NCBI RefSeq assembly: GCF_000227115.2
Contig: NC_016486.1
Coordinates: 124,001 to 188,000 of the forward strand
Direction of reading: 5' to 3'
Origin: Naumovozyma dairenensis CBS 421
Lineage: Eukaryota > Ascomycota > Saccharomycetes > Saccharomycetales > Saccharomycetaceae
Length of the DNA: 64,000 nucleotides
The notes under the pieces are model-generated. The model saw only the letters and a program-made list of their open reading frames with translations. It was not told the DNA's origin and did no database searches. Within the stretch, counting starts at the first letter, position 1. Each line of letters opens with the position of its first letter. This document shows, piece by piece, positions 1 to 10,265 of the stretch. A program made the position numbers and the translations under genes.

Positions 1-127
1 TAGTATTTAAAGAATATTAATAGGTATTTGGGGCATCCCTGAGTAAGTAAGTAAAGTACATCGCAACAGTAACAGTAAACAAGAAAAGAAAAGAAGAGCC
101 GAAAATCACTAATAACCTATCGCAAAG

Positions 128-1381
128 ATGCTAGAGGTAGATCTTAATATTAAAGAGGATTCAACAGTTTCCTTAATGAACATTTTGGAATTTTTGGATC
201 CAATAGCTTCAAAAGTTTCAACCAGGTATTATCAAGGACATAAACGTGTACTATCGAGAAATGACCTAAGAGAAAAAATTCGTAACGGCAATAAGAAGCT
301 AAGTGAGTTGACATCAAAAGAAAAAGTGGAAGAATGGAAGCTAAAAGTTCTTGAAAGAATAAAACATTTAGATAAGACTTTAGATTCTATATTTTTCAAA
401 AACAGCTCCACTCTAGAGAAAGCTTTTTATCCATTTACGCTTTTCAATATTTTATCCATCGGATTCATAATGGGGAAATTTCCAGAATGGTTTCATGTAT
501 ACTATACTTTAGTGTTGTTTTTCCTTATGCCAATAAGGTTTTACACGTACTACAAGATCCAAAGTCATTACTATTTGGCTGATCTATGTTATTTTGTTAA
601 CTTTCTTTGTCTACTATTTATATGGCAATTCCCAGAATCTACAAGTCTTTTCCAATCATGTTTTGCCTTCACGTTTGGGTCGTTAGCTTGGGCAGTTTTG
701 ACATGGAGAAATAGTCTAGTCATACATTCAATAGATAAGACTACTTCATGTTTTATTCATATTATTCCTCCTACAGCAATGTATGTTATCTTTTATGGGA
801 TTAAAGACTCATATAGAGAAGAGAGATTTCCAGGTGCTATGGCTTCCAAGACTTCCATCAGTATGAAATCAAACATCATATGGACATCATTCTACTACTT
901 AATATGGCAAATACTATACCATTATTTTATAACATTTAAAAAATCCTCCAAAATTAAATCCGGACAAAGAATGACCAGTTTTGAGTATTTAACTACTCAT
1001 CAATTTAAAGATTTTTGGGCGGCAAAATTACCTTCTCCAATCCCAATGATAATTTATACCATTCTACAATATTTTTACCAACTTTTCACAATGTTACTTT
1101 GTTCTATTTGGATTCGTTATAAAAAACTTGCCCTTTTCTTCCTAATGTCTATCTTCCTTATTGCTGCACATAATGGAGCCACTTATTATATAGATTATTA
1201 TGGTAAAACATTCAAGAAGGAAGTTGATAAATTGAAAATTGAGTTGGAATTATTACAACAAGAATTAAATGATAAAAATATCCAAATAAATTATTTGAAT
1301 ATTGAACTCGATAAAGAAAGCAGTAATTCGATCATAACTACTGGCAGTACCACAAGTATCGCTGGTAGCTATACTGATTAA
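128..1381 (+). CDS. GPC1: Glycerophosphocholine acyltransferase Gpc1
   Basis: The 417-residue product matches yeast Gpc1 (YGR149W, DUF2838 family), which acylates glycerophosphocholine with acyl-CoA to lysophosphatidylcholine in the phosphatidylcholine remodelling pathway. About eight hydrophobic segments are visible between residues ~95 and ~360, with conserved-looking polar stretches such as RFYTYYKIQSHYYLADLCYF between them. A soluble, charged N-terminus (~90 residues) comes first, and a coiled-coil-like tail (EVDKLKIELELLQQEL) follows. The ATG at 128 is the first in frame. It diverges from nothing upstream and converges on CCM1, the same neighbour as in S. cerevisiae (YGR149W/YGR150C), which supports orthology. 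An assembly gap lies just after the stop. Confidence 0.93.
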   Translation: MLEVDLNIKEDSTVSLMNILEFLDPIASKVSTRYYQGHKRVLSRNDLREKIRNGNKKLSELTSKEKVEEWKLKVLERIKHLDKTLDSIFFKNSSTLEKAFYPFTLFNILSIGFIMGKFPEWFHVYYTLVLFFLMPIRFYTYYKIQSHYYLADLCYFVNFLCLLFIWQFPESTSLFQSCFAFTFGSLAWAVLTWRNSLVIHSIDKTTSCFIHIIPPTAMYVIFYGIKDSYREERFPGAMASKTSISMKSNIIWTSFYYLIWQILYHYFITFKKSSKIKSGQRMTSFEYLTTHQFKDFWAAKLPSPIPMIIYTILQYFYQLFTMLLCSIWIRYKKLALFFLMSIFLIAAHNGATYYIDYYGKTFKKEVDKLKIELELLQQELNDKNIQINYLNIELDKESSNSIITTGSTTSIAGSYTD

Positions 1382-1409
1382 TTTCATACCAAGATAAAAA
1401 AAAAGTTAT

Positions 1410-1429
1410 NNNNNNNNNNNNNNNNNNNN
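1410..1429. other. Assembly gap (20 N) between GPC1 and CCM1
   Basis: Exactly 20 N follow a poly-A stretch. The fixed length suggests a placeholder for unknown sequence. Neither flanking reading frame is interrupted. Confidence 0.95.
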
Positions 1430-1458
1430 TATCTCTATCTTTCGAGAGTAGTATTTTA

Positions 1459-4011
1459 TCATATGGTTAACTCATCGATTTCTTCTTCCAACAATTTTAT
1501 TCTAGAGCCTTTATTGACGATTTCTAATAATTTCTTAATATTCGTTTTATCTTCAATTTGAAGTAAACCTTGATGCAATTGTTTAATCATATGATAATTC
1601 CAATCTATATGACGTTTGGATGCCATTATGATACCTATCGCATCAATATACATCTTTTGGCTAACGTAGAAATCAATCATTAATTTGGCAAATTCAGTGT
1701 CATTTCTAACTCTTTCATCTTTATTCAAAGTATTGAAATGTGTTGTCCTTCTATATATACCTCTATCTTTCCATACTTGTATTCCTAATTCAAGATCTTG
1801 GAGTTTTGTTGCCAATTTCATCTCTAATTCATACATTGGATCAGTAGCTAAAATTTTATACCTTAAAGAACAAAGAAAATCCAAGTGCTTATCTACATCT
1901 GCCGGTTTCCTACTAGTAACCACGTTAGTCTCCGATGAATCCGGAATAGGGTCATCAGTTATTAGGTTATCTTGATTGTCGATCACTGCCGAAATGGCAT
2001 CATCGAATTCTTTCTGTTGGAAAGTGAATAATTTGAACCTGGCAAGAAATTCATCCTTATTACCCAATCGTAATGGTACAGTAAGATAAGAGATGAGACA
2101 TTTCTGATTCAAAACATTCGTATTTATCAAATTTGTCTTCCAATGGGATATTAATGAGAATAGAGTTGATTTTAGTTCCTTAGAGTCAGGACCTTTACAT
2201 AATCTTTCCCATTCCCCATTCGTAATAAGTTCTTCTCTTATTATGTTGTCATTGAGACCGTTAGTAGTACCACCATATTCTAGACAAAAGCTCCATATGG
2301 CTTTTGATTCTGCTAAGACTTGCTCAGGAGTTGTTAATGTAATTACAGGTAAGAGTGGGATATTGATCTCATCAGTTGATCTTCCATTATAATCAACGCT
2401 GTTTAGTATGTTTCGCCTCAGTTTAACTCCATCAGTATTATTGAAAAGCAAAGGTAATTTTACAGCATCAAACTTGGAATACACTACCAGTAAATGATTT
2501 AGGATGCTTGGGTCTAATGCCCATTTCCAAAGAGTTTGTATGGACATACCTTCGCCACCTTTCAAACGAAGTTCTTGATGTTTCTTTGTAGTATACTTGA
2601 AATATAAAGCACGAGCCAATGTTACGTCCCCATCATATGCCGCCAAAGAAAGCATTGCTCCTAAAACTTCAAAAATCTTGCTCATATACTCCCCCCGCTT
2701 AGATTCAATAATTCTTGGGACATATTTCCAACCCAGTAATCTTAATGACTCACTTTTGCCATCGCTTGTCATGGAATTCCCGCTACACACCGCCATAATT
2801 TGAATTAATTTTGTTAATGTCGTGACTGTTGGTGTTATTTTAGCTTGAGTTAACTCATGGAAAAGATCCAAGGCTCTTGAATAATCTTTTTCTAACAAGC
2901 ATACTTCAAGCATTTTATTGTACGTGATAATATCAGGAGAATGCTCCTTGGATAAAAATTTCATTGTTGCGAAGATTTCCCAAGCTTTTTTCGGTATATT
3001 CATCTGAGTATAAAATTGAATTATTGAGGTATAGTTCACCTTGTTAGGATATATCCCATAGTCATTTTGAAACTTTGTAAGGAAATAATTTATTTCATTT
3101 ATACTTTTCAATTTTTTAGTATAATTAAGGCAACTGTTTAATATATGATGGTTTAACTTCAATGGTTTCTCTCGAGTAAGGTTTGATTCGTCAATCCTCT
3201 TTAATAAAGCTTTGAATTTGCTTATGACTGGGTCGGTGGAGGGTCTTTGAATACTGACTGGTTTCAAATTTCCTAAATTCTCAAATAGACAGGCATAGCT
3301 CGTCATGGATAGTTTCGAAATATCTTGTTGGTAGTTTGATAGTAACATTTCATCTAACCTTTCAATATTTTCTAAGGTCAATCCTTTAATCTGTCGAAGA
3401 AATTTCATATCCATATCCTTTTGACTGATACCTTCAAATATTAAACCAGATTGATATAGCCTCTCTATTATTGGATTCCATTGCTGGGAACTTTTATTGT
3501 GCAATGACCTGATGATAAGATCTTGGTCCTCTATTCTTTCAGAGATAGACGGCGGTAATAATTGATTTGCCTCCAGTAATGTAGTTCTTCGAATCAGCGA
3601 GGAAAGATCCTCTTCTGATCCAGGATGAGCATTAATTTGAGTTGCATCGCTTCCTTGCGACAGTCTATGGAAAATATCGGCCGCATCCTTAGAGACATCA
3701 ACTTGACTATTATAATCGAACTCCTCTTTGACATCTTTTTTGGATGTCTTCAAATCTTCATACAGACGCCTGGTATATTCACGTAATTGTTTCAACTTAT
3801 ACTCTAACTCCTTGGGATCTTCCATGTTTCTAATCGCATCCAAATCAAAATCTTCAATCTTAACATTTCTAATACGTTGTCTATTTCGTTTCGTCTTTTT
3901 AATAGTAGGTGTAGGTATAATTAATGATCTATGAGTACCATTATTGGTATTACCCACGAACGACAACTGTTTTAGGCCATTTCTAGGCAAAACTCTGGCT
4001 CGAGTTAGCAT
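1459..4011 (-). CDS. CCM1: Mitochondrial PPR protein Ccm1
   Basis: The 850-residue product fits Ccm1/Dmr1 (YGR150C, 864 residues), a pentatricopeptide-repeat protein that stabilises the small-subunit (15S) mitochondrial rRNA and acts in COB/COX1 intron removal. The N-terminus is basic and lacks acidic residues (start MLTRARVLPRNGLKQLSF), as expected for a mitochondrial presequence. PPR-like helices are clearest around residues 310-400, for example the DIITYNKMLEVC helix followed by DYSRALDLFHEL. It is divergent to CGR1, with a 328-bp shared upstream region. Family and neighbourhood agree. Precise repeat number cannot be set by eye. Confidence 0.9.
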   Translation of the reverse strand: MLTRARVLPRNGLKQLSFVGNTNNGTHRSLIIPTPTIKKTKRNRQRIRNVKIEDFDLDAIRNMEDPKELEYKLKQLREYTRRLYEDLKTSKKDVKEEFDYNSQVDVSKDAADIFHRLSQGSDATQINAHPGSEEDLSSLIRRTTLLEANQLLPPSISERIEDQDLIIRSLHNKSSQQWNPIIERLYQSGLIFEGISQKDMDMKFLRQIKGLTLENIERLDEMLLSNYQQDISKLSMTSYACLFENLGNLKPVSIQRPSTDPVISKFKALLKRIDESNLTREKPLKLNHHILNSCLNYTKKLKSINEINYFLTKFQNDYGIYPNKVNYTSIIQFYTQMNIPKKAWEIFATMKFLSKEHSPDIITYNKMLEVCLLEKDYSRALDLFHELTQAKITPTVTTLTKLIQIMAVCSGNSMTSDGKSESLRLLGWKYVPRIIESKRGEYMSKIFEVLGAMLSLAAYDGDVTLARALYFKYTTKKHQELRLKGGEGMSIQTLWKWALDPSILNHLLVVYSKFDAVKLPLLFNNTDGVKLRRNILNSVDYNGRSTDEINIPLLPVITLTTPEQVLAESKAIWSFCLEYGGTTNGLNDNIIREELITNGEWERLCKGPDSKELKSTLFSLISHWKTNLINTNVLNQKCLISYLTVPLRLGNKDEFLARFKLFTFQQKEFDDAISAVIDNQDNLITDDPIPDSSETNVVTSRKPADVDKHLDFLCSLRYKILATDPMYELEMKLATKLQDLELGIQVWKDRGIYRRTTHFNTLNKDERVRNDTEFAKLMIDFYVSQKMYIDAIGIIMASKRHIDWNYHMIKQLHQGLLQIEDKTNIKKLLEIVNKGSRIKLLEEEIDELTI

Positions 4012-4163
4012 ATAGTCCTACGTGGTTAGATGTAAATGGAAATTTCTTGAATATACAGCGGCTGGCGGTCAATACCAGTTTTCTCTAGGTAAGATCTGAC
4101 TATAAAAGTGACACCGCTTCGTTATAGTGAAATCCTTTAAAGTTTCAGAAGTTTAAAGGTTTT

Positions 4164-4170
4164 TTACCCG
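4164..4170 (-). promoter_or_regulatory. Reb1-type site TTACCCG in the CCM1-CGR1 divergent promoter
   Basis: TTACCCG is the reverse complement of the Reb1 core CGGGTAA. It sits 153 bp from the CCM1 start and 170 bp from the CGR1 start, a usual place for a nucleosome-clearing general regulatory factor. Only the match is seen; binding is inferred. Confidence 0.55.
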
Positions 4171-4200
4171 GATTTACAATTTTGCAATTTTCCAAAATAT

Positions 4201-4226
4201 GCGATGAGCTAAAGTTGAAAAATTTT
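4201..4226 (+). promoter_or_regulatory. PAC and RRPE elements upstream of CGR1
   Basis: GCGATGAGCT at 4201-4210 is an exact PAC motif (Dot6/Tod6 target). TGAAAAATTTT at 4216-4226 is an exact RRPE (Stb3 target). This pair is the standard signature of the yeast ribosome-biogenesis regulon, with PAC before RRPE and close spacing. It lies about 115-140 bp upstream of the CGR1 ATG, so it is assigned to CGR1 rather than CCM1. Confidence 0.85.
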
Positions 4227-4339
4227 AGTATCAAGAACTCAAATTTATCACTTTGTGTAACAACTTCAACGGTTTGGGGAACACTAAATCTTTGTATCGT
4301 TTTTAATTTCAAAAAAGCAAGGATAGAAATACGTATATT

Positions 4340-4717
4340 ATGTCAGAAGAAAAAATTGTGCTTGTAAACGAAGTGGATGCTTCTAAAACTAAAGGTTTAA
4401 CTGTAAGCGGAAGATCATGGAAGGTATCCAAACAACCATTTAGAGCCAAGAGTAGAGTGGTCAAGAATAAGAAACTAACATCATGGGAAATAAAAGAACA
4501 AAAGAGGCTTGAAGATAAGCAGTTCAAAGAAAGGATGAAGGCACTAAAGGATGAAAAAGAAGAAGAGCGTAAGAATAAGATTGAGGCATTGAAAGAAAGA
4601 AGGGAAAAACAAGCTGAAAAGGAACGTTATGAAAGATTAGCTGCTAAGATGCATGCCAAGAAGGTTGAAAGAATGAGAAGAAGAGAAAAGAGAAATAAGG
4701 CTCTGAAGGAACGTTAG
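4340..4717 (+). CDS. CGR1: rRNA-processing protein Cgr1
   Basis: The 125-residue, extremely basic product matches Cgr1 (YGL029W, 120 residues), a nucleolar protein needed for pre-rRNA processing of the 60S subunit. The N-terminal part (KGLTVSGRSWKVSKQPFRAK) is the conserved globular-looking segment. From about residue 45 onward it is a continuous Lys/Arg/Glu-rich helix or coiled coil, ending in RRREKRNKALKER. The start has an A at -3, and the PAC/RRPE pair upstream fits a ribosome-biogenesis gene. It converges on RRN6. Confidence 0.95.
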   Translation: MSEEKIVLVNEVDASKTKGLTVSGRSWKVSKQPFRAKSRVVKNKKLTSWEIKEQKRLEDKQFKERMKALKDEKEEERKNKIEALKERREKQAEKERYERLAAKMHAKKVERMRRREKRNKALKER

Positions 4718-5017
4718 AATGCGATATCTAGATTAAAAAATACTGTTTACAGAGGTGTATATAATTTGTTAGACGAAGTCTATTGTATATTAGAGTAACA
4801 AAATAGTACCAGCGGTATTGAATGCCCTGACCAACACTTTGACATTATCATCGGGAGAGTAATATCTTTTCATTTCTTTTCTTATGCAATCCCATTAAGA
4901 GTTGTTTAATATAAATGTCTATTATAAATATAGGCTATATGCTAATTATTGTATGTGTAAATGAGAAAGATATCCTAATACGAATATTTAATATGGGTAG
5001 TTAAACGAGAAATTTCA
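4718..5017. other. Convergent intergenic, CGR1-RRN6 3' ends
   Basis: AT-rich 3' flanks of two convergent genes. I see no ORF, RNA gene or repeat. Confidence 0.7.
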
Positions 5018-7729
5018 TTAGCCAAATCCACCGACCTTTTTCTTTTTCTTCTTGCCTCTTTGTGAACTTCTACTTTGAGAACCGATTGGAGTCCCTGACG
5101 AGCCCGCCGATAAAGTAGATACTGGCTGCATTAATGTAAAAGCCGGCGTCATCGTGTCTGGTAAAGTGCTTGATATAGAATTCGTCAATTGAGATGACAT
5201 TTGAGAGAATTGTCTAGGGTCTTGAGAGGCTGAAAAGCCATTGCTTGATTTTGTTTTATTAACTCTATTGGATTTTGGTCGTATACTACTTCTTTGACTT
5301 CTCGTTTGAGATGATTTGATAGTCGGAATTTGAGATTGGCTATTGAAAGAGAATTGTGGTTGACTGTGCAACGGTAGAGTCGATCTTGAACTATTTACCT
5401 CATGTTCATTTTCGAGATCAGAAAGGTTGTCCCATGAATCAATGACACTCCTGTACGAGTCATCTAACGTACGATAAATTTCAGTTTCGTAAGTATCATA
5501 ATTAGAACGTTTTGAAAATCGTAGAGAAGCCCATATAACGTTTTTCAACACCTCTTTTGTTAAATATTTTGCATCTTCAGAAGCGAGTACCCAACATTGT
5601 AGTAATTTATTATATACAAGATCCAAGTTTGCGATATTTTCACCAAGCAACAATTGAAAGATTCCCTTAATGTCTGTAAACGTCACGTCTTGGTCATTAT
5701 AATATTGAAAAAATTGATCCAAGAGAGACTCGAATTCGGAAAAATCGTGTATATAACCAGGAACATCAGTCAGATCCTCTACTTTTAAGCATAAATCAAA
5801 CGGTAATACACTCTCTCTGGTAACTGCGAATGCATTTTCCAGATACTGGTTCATCTTGTCAGATAGCCGATAGCCATATTCTTGAAAAATGTCGCCCTCT
5901 TCTTCTACAGCATAAGCAGGTACTTTATCATCATTTAGCTTGTTATCTAATTCTGTAAACAACGATAATAGGTTATCAGAATATGTATCAGGTACAGTAC
6001 TTCCTTCAGCAAGTTTTAAGTCGGAGTCTGAAATATGTTCTTGCTCTTGATCTGGAAGCACCGATGAATTCACCAGAAAAACTAATACCTTTAGATCATC
6101 ATTATTCCTTATAAACATCTTATATTCTCGTTGTACGGGCTCTGTTGCATTACCTTCATACGTATCTTGTCCTAGATATTCAAAGGCAATAGAATCAATG
6201 CCATTTTCGAGTCCAGGAATATTTAATAATTTGGATTCATCATATGATTGTAAAATTTTATCGTCTGAATCAATGGAGAACACATGTACATATACCTTAT
6301 TGTGTCTTTTCGAAGTTATAAACATGGAAAATAAGTTTACGGTAGGCTCTCTACGCCGCTGAATAAACATTCGAATAGTACAGTCACTCGGATCCAAATC
6401 ATGTTTCCAGGATAACTCTCTTTTAAGATCTCCATCATTATCCTTAGTAGATATTATAATTATCTCTCTAGATGTCAACAAAACGCTAATTGTATCATCA
6501 ACTCTCTTATAATCACGTAATCGAGACCAGGTTTTGGCCTCTATTATTTGTAATTGCCAATTCTCTCTATAATCAACTTCAACCATTTGCGATCTATTGA
6601 GAATTAGAATCCGTGATGAGCTCAGAGACCATTCAATTTTCTTCCATCTCGATTGTTCCTCAATATCAAATATCGTACCTGAAAAATGTCTTTTCAAAAA
6701 TAATTTCCCAGTAGCAGCATGCTTATTAAGCTTCGGTATAGATCCGATTATCCAATTTCCTTTGATATCTACTAAAGCAAATTCTTCAATATCCCATGGA
6801 TTAAAGGCAAAATCAGCAAATGTAAAATCATTAAATTCATTGAATGTCAAAGGCCCGTATAATATATAAGATAAATTTGACTCTGGATCATGAAGTTGGT
6901 GCAGCTTCAAGACATAAAAGGAGTTTTCCGTAAGTATCCCTATACAGTCTGAAGCACGAAGCATATTCTTAGATAGGCGACCAATTTTGATATTTTTTAT
7001 TGGAGATTGTAAATTAATGTAGGTCGGTAAAAGGTAAGAACTGTCATCTGTATAACGAGATATGCAAAGGGTTGAACTGGTATTGCCACATACATATACA
7101 ATTATTTCGGTACCATCTACCCCTTTCCGTATATCATTTAGTGTCTGAATTATACCAACATCAATTAAATCGCCAACTATTGGATCGAATGTTTTCAGAA
7201 GCCCAGTAGAGTTCTTATTACGCTCGTGTTTTGTATCTTTGCGCTTTGAACTTGAAATAACATCTCGAGGAACAAAAGGATGAGTAGAAACAGGAGTTGC
7301 CTCTTTGATCTGATAAGATAAGTCTATATTGGAAATTACTGAGGGATATATTTGAATATCACTCGTTACTCTAGGTGATAATGGCCCCCAATTACGCCTG
7401 GATGCTAGTATACTCTCCCAAAACATGTGATTATCATCTGTCAAAATGGTGCTATCATTATCTAGATCACTTCGAGAACTACTGGTTATTACGGACTGGT
7501 CTGGCATATCTGCATCCTGTAACTCAATGATTGACGGTTTTAGTGATGAGGTCAATTTAGGGATAGTAGCAGGTATATCATGTAGTTGACTTTTAAGCCA
7601 TGGACTATTGGACTTCAGGTCTTTTTGTGGAGGTTTAATTGTTTCTGGTAAATACAGGCTGGGACTTTCAATTCCAATACCCAACTGGGCCCCGTTTCGT
7701 CGGTTATAGGGAAGCTTTATATGGTTCAT
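5018..7729 (-). CDS. RRN6: RNA polymerase I core factor subunit Rrn6
   Basis: The 903-residue product matches Rrn6 (YBL014C, 894 residues), the subunit that with Rrn7 and Rrn11 forms the core factor binding the rDNA promoter. Diagnostic stretches are DGTEIIVYVCGNTSSTL (~residue 200), FAFNPWDIEEFALVDIKGNW (~305) within the WD40/beta-propeller half, and SLLDQFFQYYNDQDVTF (~675) in the helical half. The tail is Ser/Gln-rich with SQSQIPTIKSSQ and ends in KKKKKKVGGFG, like the family. The length is normal with no frame breaks. A PAC element lies 130 bp upstream. In S. cerevisiae it is not next to TRP5, so the local order is rearranged. Confidence 0.95.
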   Translation of the reverse strand: MNHIKLPYNRRNGAQLGIGIESPSLYLPETIKPPQKDLKSNSPWLKSQLHDIPATIPKLTSSLKPSIIELQDADMPDQSVITSSSRSDLDNDSTILTDDNHMFWESILASRRNWGPLSPRVTSDIQIYPSVISNIDLSYQIKEATPVSTHPFVPRDVISSSKRKDTKHERNKNSTGLLKTFDPIVGDLIDVGIIQTLNDIRKGVDGTEIIVYVCGNTSSTLCISRYTDDSSYLLPTYINLQSPIKNIKIGRLSKNMLRASDCIGILTENSFYVLKLHQLHDPESNLSYILYGPLTFNEFNDFTFADFAFNPWDIEEFALVDIKGNWIIGSIPKLNKHAATGKLFLKRHFSGTIFDIEEQSRWKKIEWSLSSSRILILNRSQMVEVDYRENWQLQIIEAKTWSRLRDYKRVDDTISVLLTSREIIIISTKDNDGDLKRELSWKHDLDPSDCTIRMFIQRRREPTVNLFSMFITSKRHNKVYVHVFSIDSDDKILQSYDESKLLNIPGLENGIDSIAFEYLGQDTYEGNATEPVQREYKMFIRNNDDLKVLVFLVNSSVLPDQEQEHISDSDLKLAEGSTVPDTYSDNLLSLFTELDNKLNDDKVPAYAVEEEGDIFQEYGYRLSDKMNQYLENAFAVTRESVLPFDLCLKVEDLTDVPGYIHDFSEFESLLDQFFQYYNDQDVTFTDIKGIFQLLLGENIANLDLVYNKLLQCWVLASEDAKYLTKEVLKNVIWASLRFSKRSNYDTYETEIYRTLDDSYRSVIDSWDNLSDLENEHEVNSSRSTLPLHSQPQFSFNSQSQIPTIKSSQTRSQRSSIRPKSNRVNKTKSSNGFSASQDPRQFSQMSSQLTNSISSTLPDTMTPAFTLMQPVSTLSAGSSGTPIGSQSRSSQRGKKKKKKVGGFG

Positions 7730-7860
7730 CTTCTCTATTCATATATCTAGATCAGCAAGCTCCTTCGTGTATAGATTAACTAGACTTCTGTTTCTGATAT
7801 TGTTTATAGCTTGCGTCATCCAGAGAATAGTGTCAACTTGAGACTCCCAACTTGTTTTGT

Positions 7861-7870
7861 AGCTCATCGC
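7861..7870 (-). promoter_or_regulatory. PAC element upstream of RRN6
   Basis: AGCTCATCGC is the exact reverse complement of the PAC motif GCGATGAGCT, about 130 bp upstream of the RRN6 ATG on the coding strand. An A/T tract follows. PAC is typical of Pol I/III subunit and rRNA-processing gene promoters. Confidence 0.8.
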
Positions 7871-8135
7871 TAAATTTTTTTATACGTATTAAGGAAATCC
7901 AGCCGAGAGAAAATAATACGAGAAAAGGTATGAAGATCAATAAAGTCGAGAATCTAAGTCACATAGAGTCACAAGACGATAAGCATGATGACTGGCTATC
8001 CTCATCGATTTGATTATTAGGTTACGAACCTGTTTTGAAAAAAGAGCTAATTTAATTGTATGAGTCTATATTTATAATTAATTGCACATTACATATTCGT
8101 TATTTTTATTTAAAGACATTCAAAAAGAATCTACT

Positions 8136-10265
8136 TTAATTGCCAACTGACGGATCTTCTTGGAATCTTAATTCCCAGCCAATCTTTGGACCTAATTTAG
8201 GTAAAACCTCAGCAACACTCTGGACATCTTTGTCACCTCTACCAGAGATATTGATAATGAGATGTTCCTCTGGTTTCATAGTTTTAGCTAATTGACAAGC
8301 CCCGTAGACAGCGTGAGAAGATTCTAAAGCTGGAATAATACCTTCTAATTGAGATAATAGTTTGAAACCTTCTAAAGCTTCAGCATCTGTAGCAGCCATA
8401 AATTGAGCACGACCAGTAGCCTTCCAGAAAGCTAATTCTGGACCGACACCTGGATAATCTAACCCAGCGGAAACAGAATGGGTATCATGAACTTGACCAT
8501 CGTTATCCTGAAGCACGTATGTCTTAACACCGTGAAATACACCAGGTCTACCAGCAGTCAATGTTGCTGAATGATGATCAGTATCAAGACCATCACCACC
8601 AGCTTCTACACCGAATAATTTAACGGAAAGATCATGTTCGAAAGGCGAGAACATACCAGTAGAGTTTGAACCACCACCGACACAAGCAACAACAGCATCT
8701 GGCAATTTACCATTGTTTAATGCGGCAAATTGTTCCTTTGTTTCTTGCCCAATAACACTTTGGAAAGTACGAACTAAAGTTGGGTATGGATGAGGACCGA
8801 TAGCTGAACCAACAACGTAATAAGTTGTACTTAAGTTTGTGACCCAGTTACGGAAAGCTTCAGAAGTGGCATCTCTCAAAGTTTGGGTACCGTTAGTAAC
8901 GGAAACAACCTCAGCACCAAGAATTCTCATTCTGAAAACGTTTAGAGCTTGACGACGGACATCTTCAGCACCCATGAAGACTGTACATTTTAGACCGAAT
9001 TTGGCACAAGCAGTGGCCGTGGCGACACCATGTTGACCAGCACCAGTCTCAGCAATCACGTTACTTTTACCTAATCTCTTAGCAATCAAGACTTGAGCTA
9101 AAGCGTTATTTATCTTATGGGAACCTGTATGGTTTAAATCTTCTCTTTTCAACCAGATTTGAGCCCCTCCACAGTGTTGTGTTAGTCTTTCAGCTCTGTG
9201 TAATGAAGATGGACGACCAATGTAGGAATATAATGACCTGAATTCTTCCCAGAATGTTGGATCAGCAACAGCCTCGTCAAAACCTTTTTCCAATTCTCTA
9301 AGACAGGCGTGTAAAGCTTCTGGAACGTATTGACCACCAAAATCACCGAATCTGATAGGATGTTTATGTTCTTCATGGAATGTATTGACTGGTTCATTAT
9401 GAGACTTGGCAGCTTCAATAGAGCGATCTTTCAATTCAATATACTCATCCTTCGTTAAGATCTTATGTTTGACATTATTTAGGATTTCTTCAACATAGTT
9501 CTTAGCAACATTATAATGCTCTCCATCTTTGGCTTGAGCGCAAAGAGAAACGATTCTAGAACCGATGACAACACCGTCAGCCATGGAACCGACAGCTTTG
9601 AAATGTTCTCTGGTTGCAACACCGAACCCGACAGCCAATGGAGTATCCTTTGTGTATTTTCTTACTCTGTTGACTAATTGATCCAGATTGGAAGCGACTG
9701 AAGTTTGGGCACCTGTAGTACCCATTCTTGAGACGACATAAACGAAGGAGTCGGCCAACTTAGCCAGTAATTCTAATCTATCATCAGTCGTGGATGGAGC
9801 AACCAATGGGACCAAACTTAATCCGACACTGGCAACAAAGTTTCTAACTTTAACAGCTTCTTCAGGTGGTAAATCAACAATGATGAACCCGTTCGCACCT
9901 GCATCCGCTGCATCTTTAATGAACTTCTCTTCACCGTAATTTAAGATTGGATTATAGTAACCCATTAGGATGATAGGTAGAGTAAACCCTTCAGCTCTTG
10001 CCTTTCTAACTAATTCTAAAGTTTTCTCCATAGTGACACCATTGTCCAAAGCGACAGTATTTGCAACTTGAATAGTTGGACCATCTGCAATAGGATCAGA
10101 GAATGGCAAACCTATTTCGACGACATCGACACCACCATCTTGGAACCCCTTGAGGATTGGAATTGTGGCATCGACGGTTGGGTAGCCTGCAGTCATGAAT
10201 GTGACTAAGGTATTACGATTTTCCAATTTTGCTTGAGCAAAAGTTTGTCTTAATTGTTCGGACAT
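8136..10265 (-). CDS. TRP5: Tryptophan synthase (bifunctional TrpA-TrpB)
   Basis: The 709-residue product is the fungal fusion enzyme that makes tryptophan from indole-3-glycerol phosphate and serine. Residues 1-~255 are the alpha (TrpA) barrel, with the catalytic Glu in [18 protein letters not shown]. Residues ~300-709 are the beta (TrpB) part, with the pyridoxal-phosphate lysine near residue 384 in [13 protein letters not shown] and the phosphate-binding glycines in [12 protein letters not shown]. Codon use is strongly biased, as in highly expressed genes. Upstream there is a TATA-like TATTTAAATA (10358-10367) and ATGATTCAT (10483-10491), one mismatch from the Gcn4 palindrome; Gcn4 control is known for TRP5 but is only suggested here. 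Confidence 0.98.
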   Translation of the reverse strand: MSEQLRQTFAQAKLENRNTLVTFMTAGYPTVDATIPILKGFQDGGVDVVEIGLPFSDPIADGPTIQVANTVALDNGVTMEKTLELVRKARAEGFTLPIILMGYYNPILNYGEEKFIKDAADAGANGFIIVDLPPEEAVKVRNFVASVGLSLVPLVAPSTTDDRLELLAKLADSFVYVVSRMGTTGAQTSVASNLDQLVNRVRKYTKDTPLAVGFGVATREHFKAVGSMADGVVIGSRIVSLCAQAKDGEHYNVAKNYVEEILNNVKHKILTKDEYIELKDRSIEAAKSHNEPVNTFHEEHKHPIRFGDFGGQYVPEALHACLRELEKGFDEAVADPTFWEEFRSLYSYIGRPSSLHRAERLTQHCGGAQIWLKREDLNHTGSHKINNALAQVLIAKRLGKSNVIAETGAGQHGVATATACAKFGLKCTVFMGAEDVRRQALNVFRMRILGAEVVSVTNGTQTLRDATSEAFRNWVTNLSTTYYVVGSAIGPHPYPTLVRTFQSVIGQETKEQFAALNNGKLPDAVVACVGGGSNSTGMFSPFEHDLSVKLFGVEAGGDGLDTDHHSATLTAGRPGVFHGVKTYVLQDNDGQVHDTHSVSAGLDYPGVGPELAFWKATGRAQFMAATDAEALEGFKLLSQLEGIIPALESSHAVYGACQLAKTMKPEEHLIINISGRGDKDVQSVAEVLPKLGPKIGWELRFQEDPSVGN